Assembly: GCA_964639275.1 (NCBI GenBank)
Contig: CAZXCQ010000069.1
Coordinates: 1 to 23,964 of the forward strand
Length of the DNA: 23,964 nt
DNA from: CAZXCQ01 sp964639275
GTDB taxonomy: Bacteria; Desulfobacterota; DSM-4660; Desulfatiglandales; Desulfatiglandaceae
Direction of reading: 5' to 3'
Shown here: positions 23,086-23,964 of the stretch, piece after piece
Layout: every line of letters begins with the position of its first letter
Position numbering within the stretch: the first letter of the stretch is position 1
Made by a program: the position numbers and the translations under genes
The notes under the pieces: generated by a model
What the model was told of the DNA's origin: nothing
The model's database searches: none
The model's input: the letters and a program-made list of their open reading frames with translations, nothing else

Positions 23086-23289
23086 TCATGTCCCGCCGTA
23101 GCCGATCTGCACCTTTTCCCCCTCCACGATGACCGGCACTTTCCGGACTCCGTTGGAGAATTTTAGCATCTCCTGGAGCCGATTCTTGTCATCGTGGACA
23201 TCCACGTATGTAGCGCCCCCGTAGGCCGACCTGGCCTTTTCTGTATAAGGTCAACCCGCCCTTCCGTAAATAATAATCTTGTCTTCCAT
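23086..23289 (-). CDS. Glutaredoxin-like selenoprotein (UGA-encoded Sec in UPYT motif)
   Basis: Reading UGA at 23253-23251 as selenocysteine gives a 67-residue protein that ends at TGA 23088-23086. It has the glutaredoxin order: strand MEDKIIIYGRAG, redox motif U13-P-Y-T, helix EKARSAYGG, strand ATYVDV, helix DKNRLQEMLKFSNG, then the cis-proline segment KVPVIVEGEKVQIGYGG. The usual glutaredoxin motif is CPYC, and here U replaces the first Cys and Thr the second. The ATG at 23289 has an excellent GGGGGAGG ribosome site 7 nt away. Codons on both sides of the UGA are ordinary and the frame is conserved in sense. A SECIS-like hairpin follows. It matches what I recall of the Uxx-star glutaredoxin-like (seleno)protein family. 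It lies 81 nt after a ThiS/MoaD-like gene in an aldehyde-oxidoreductase operon. Confidence 0.85.
23223..23237 (-). promoter_or_regulatory. Bacterial SECIS-like hairpin
   Basis: Starting 14 nt after the UGA, AGGCC and GGCCT pair in a 5-bp stem closing an AGGUC loop. The GGU of the loop lies 20-22 nt after the UGA. In E. coli fdhF the stem-loop recognised by SelB has an AGGUCU loop at nearly the same distance. The hairpin lies inside the coding region, as bacterial SECIS elements do. Confidence 0.75.
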
Positions 23290-23320
23290 GCCCCATCCTC
23301 CCCCAAGTTACGTTCACTTT

Positions 23321-23357
23321 GCCCCGCCTGCCTCGCCTGGGCCCGGGATGGCGGGGC
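23321..23357. repeat. GC-rich hairpin between ThiS-like gene and selenoprotein gene
   Basis: GCCCCGCC (23321-23328) and GGCGGGGC (23350-23357) form an 8-bp stem. The 21-nt loop contains CCCGGG, which is self-complementary. It has no T-run and lies 32 nt before the selenoprotein start, so it may be an mRNA-processing or attenuation structure. Little more can be said. Confidence 0.4.
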
Positions 23358-23370
23358 GGGCAGCCATGGG

Positions 23371-23568
23371 CTACCCCCCGGAAATCATCGGTATCAATCG
23401 GATCTCTGCATCATCGGGAATCACGGTCTTGTCAAAGTCCGGTCTGGATACATATCTTTTGTTGATCCGAACAACGGCGCAAGGGTTTTGGTCTTCCATT
23501 TGCTTTAGAAGATCCGCAATCGTCATCCCCGGGCGCCACTCAAACTGTTTTCCACAAACACTGATCAC
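23371..23568 (-). CDS. ThiS/MoaD-like ubiquitin-fold sulfur carrier
   Basis: This 65-residue protein has the beta-grasp sulfur-carrier pattern. It starts MISVCGKQFEW, has a TIADLLKQM helix at about 16-24, an INKRYVSRPDFDKTVI middle and the end IRLIPMISGG. The C-terminal Gly-Gly is the site of adenylation and thiocarboxylation in ThiS and MoaD. The start is GTG 23568, overlapping the aldehyde-oxidoreductase stop by 3 nt (GTGA), so the genes are translationally coupled. In that setting it may supply sulfur to the pyranopterin of the tungsten enzyme, or be a dedicated MoaD variant. That is inference, because ThiS and MoaD cannot be told apart on length alone. Confidence 0.88.
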   Translation of the reverse strand: MISVCGKQFEWRPGMTIADLLKQMEDQNPCAVVRINKRYVSRPDFDKTVIPDDAEIRLIPMISGG

Positions 23569-23964
23569 TCTGTCACCCCATTGGCCTTGAGAAGATCCGT
23601 GACTTCCGGAAAATCGATACCGAGGCGTCTCACGGTTTCCAGCGTCGGGATGCCGTCCCGGGTCCAGCCCCGGCGCTGGTAAACCGCATCTTTGAGTTTT
23701 TCATATCCCTCCTCCCGCAACCGCCGGAGGATCGCCACCTTCTCTGCCGAGTCCTTACCGTCAATATCTACCCCGTATTTTTCTCTCAGCTGTGTGTCAT
23801 ATCGTTCCTGCCGCGATTCGTATTCATCCACGGTCACCGGCCCCACTGCACGATACGGAATATTGTCATGCTCCCGCCGGCCAAACCCCATCCGCAGGTT
23901 AAAGATGCGTTGGAAGTTGTACACCACCTCGCTCATCACAATCAGATCGTCCGGCCCCTTTTGC
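23565..23964 (-). CDS. Aldehyde:ferredoxin oxidoreductase, C-terminal part
   Basis: The visible 132 residues run in from the right edge with no start inside the window. In-window ATG/GTG codons at 23939 and 23936 are internal, since the frame stays open to the edge (QKGPDDLIV). The segment VVYNFQRIFNLRMGFGRRE and the end LKDAVYQRRGWTRDGIPTLE, then RLGIDFPEV, are the typical C-terminal domain of AOR-family tungsten enzymes, where ERxxNLxRxFNxREG and YxxRGWDxxGxPTxxxLxxLGL recur. AOR oxidises aldehydes to carboxylic acids with ferredoxin as acceptor, or the reverse. The cofactor- and [4Fe-4S]-binding parts are outside the window. Its stop overlaps the start of the ThiS-like gene, so the two are one operon. 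Confidence 0.88.
   Translation of the reverse strand, partial: QKGPDDLIVMSEVVYNFQRIFNLRMGFGRREHDNIPYRAVGPVTVDEYESRQERYDTQLREKYGVDIDGKDSAEKVAILRRLREEGYEKLKDAVYQRRGWTRDGIPTLETVRRLGIDFPEVTDLLKANGVTE

Overview
The window reads like a strictly anaerobic, metabolically versatile bacterium, most likely a Desulfobacterota (deltaproteobacterial) lineage. The reasons are an aldehyde:ferredoxin oxidoreductase, a UGA-containing glutaredoxin-like gene with a SECIS-like hairpin, a molybdenum hydroxylase of 4-hydroxybenzoyl-CoA-reductase type, a complete branched-chain-amino-acid (Liv) type ABC transporter, and intergenic hairpin repeats with a period near 7 nt. This placement is inferred from gene content; there is no rRNA or tRNA in the window.

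Left part (1-7758): after a truncated minus-strand gene at the edge come plus-strand catabolic genes. These are an RraA-type aldolase-like protein (492-1172), a cyclase/formamidase-family metal hydrolase (1399-2199), a LivF-like ATPase (2417-3163) four bases ahead of an acyl/aryl-CoA ligase (3168-4811), then a saccharopine-dehydrogenase-like oxidoreductase (5327-6469) paired with a class III aminotransferase (6490-7758). Three decayed genes lie between them: the start of an IS200-type transposase (2200-2310), a doubly deleted copy of glycogen phosphorylase (4835-5125), and the C-terminus of a xanthine-dehydrogenase-type large subunit (7804-7992).

Middle part (7997-14981): a three-subunit molybdenum hydroxylase in the order FAD/[4Fe-4S] subunit, 2x[2Fe-2S] subunit, Mo subunit faces an intact alpha-glucan phosphorylase on the minus strand. 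The phosphorylase is translationally coupled to a previously uncalled 59-residue helix-turn-helix gene, behind a near-consensus sigma-70 promoter and a palindrome over the predicted transcription start.

Right part (15279-20106): a strong promoter drives livJ, a rho-independent terminator follows it, and livH, livM, livG and livF come next. A long heptad-repeat hairpin separates livF from a PHP-family histidinol-phosphatase-like gene (20347-21180).

On the minus strand at the right end are a PAS-GGDEF diguanylate cyclase downstream of a family-3 periplasmic binding protein, and a redox operon entering from the right edge: aldehyde oxidoreductase C-terminus, then an overlapping ThiS/MoaD-like protein, then a 67-residue glutaredoxin-like protein. 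Its redox-active position is UGA, followed at the right distance by a bacterial SECIS-like hairpin with an AGGUC loop. This selenoprotein is the most notable item, because a standard ORF call stops at the UGA and misses it.

A plausible overall reading (inference) is import of a carboxylate or aromatic compound by the Liv system, CoA activation by the ligase, and low-potential reductive chemistry by the Mo enzyme, with ferredoxin and tungsten/selenium redox enzymes nearby. The substrate cannot be named from sequence alone.
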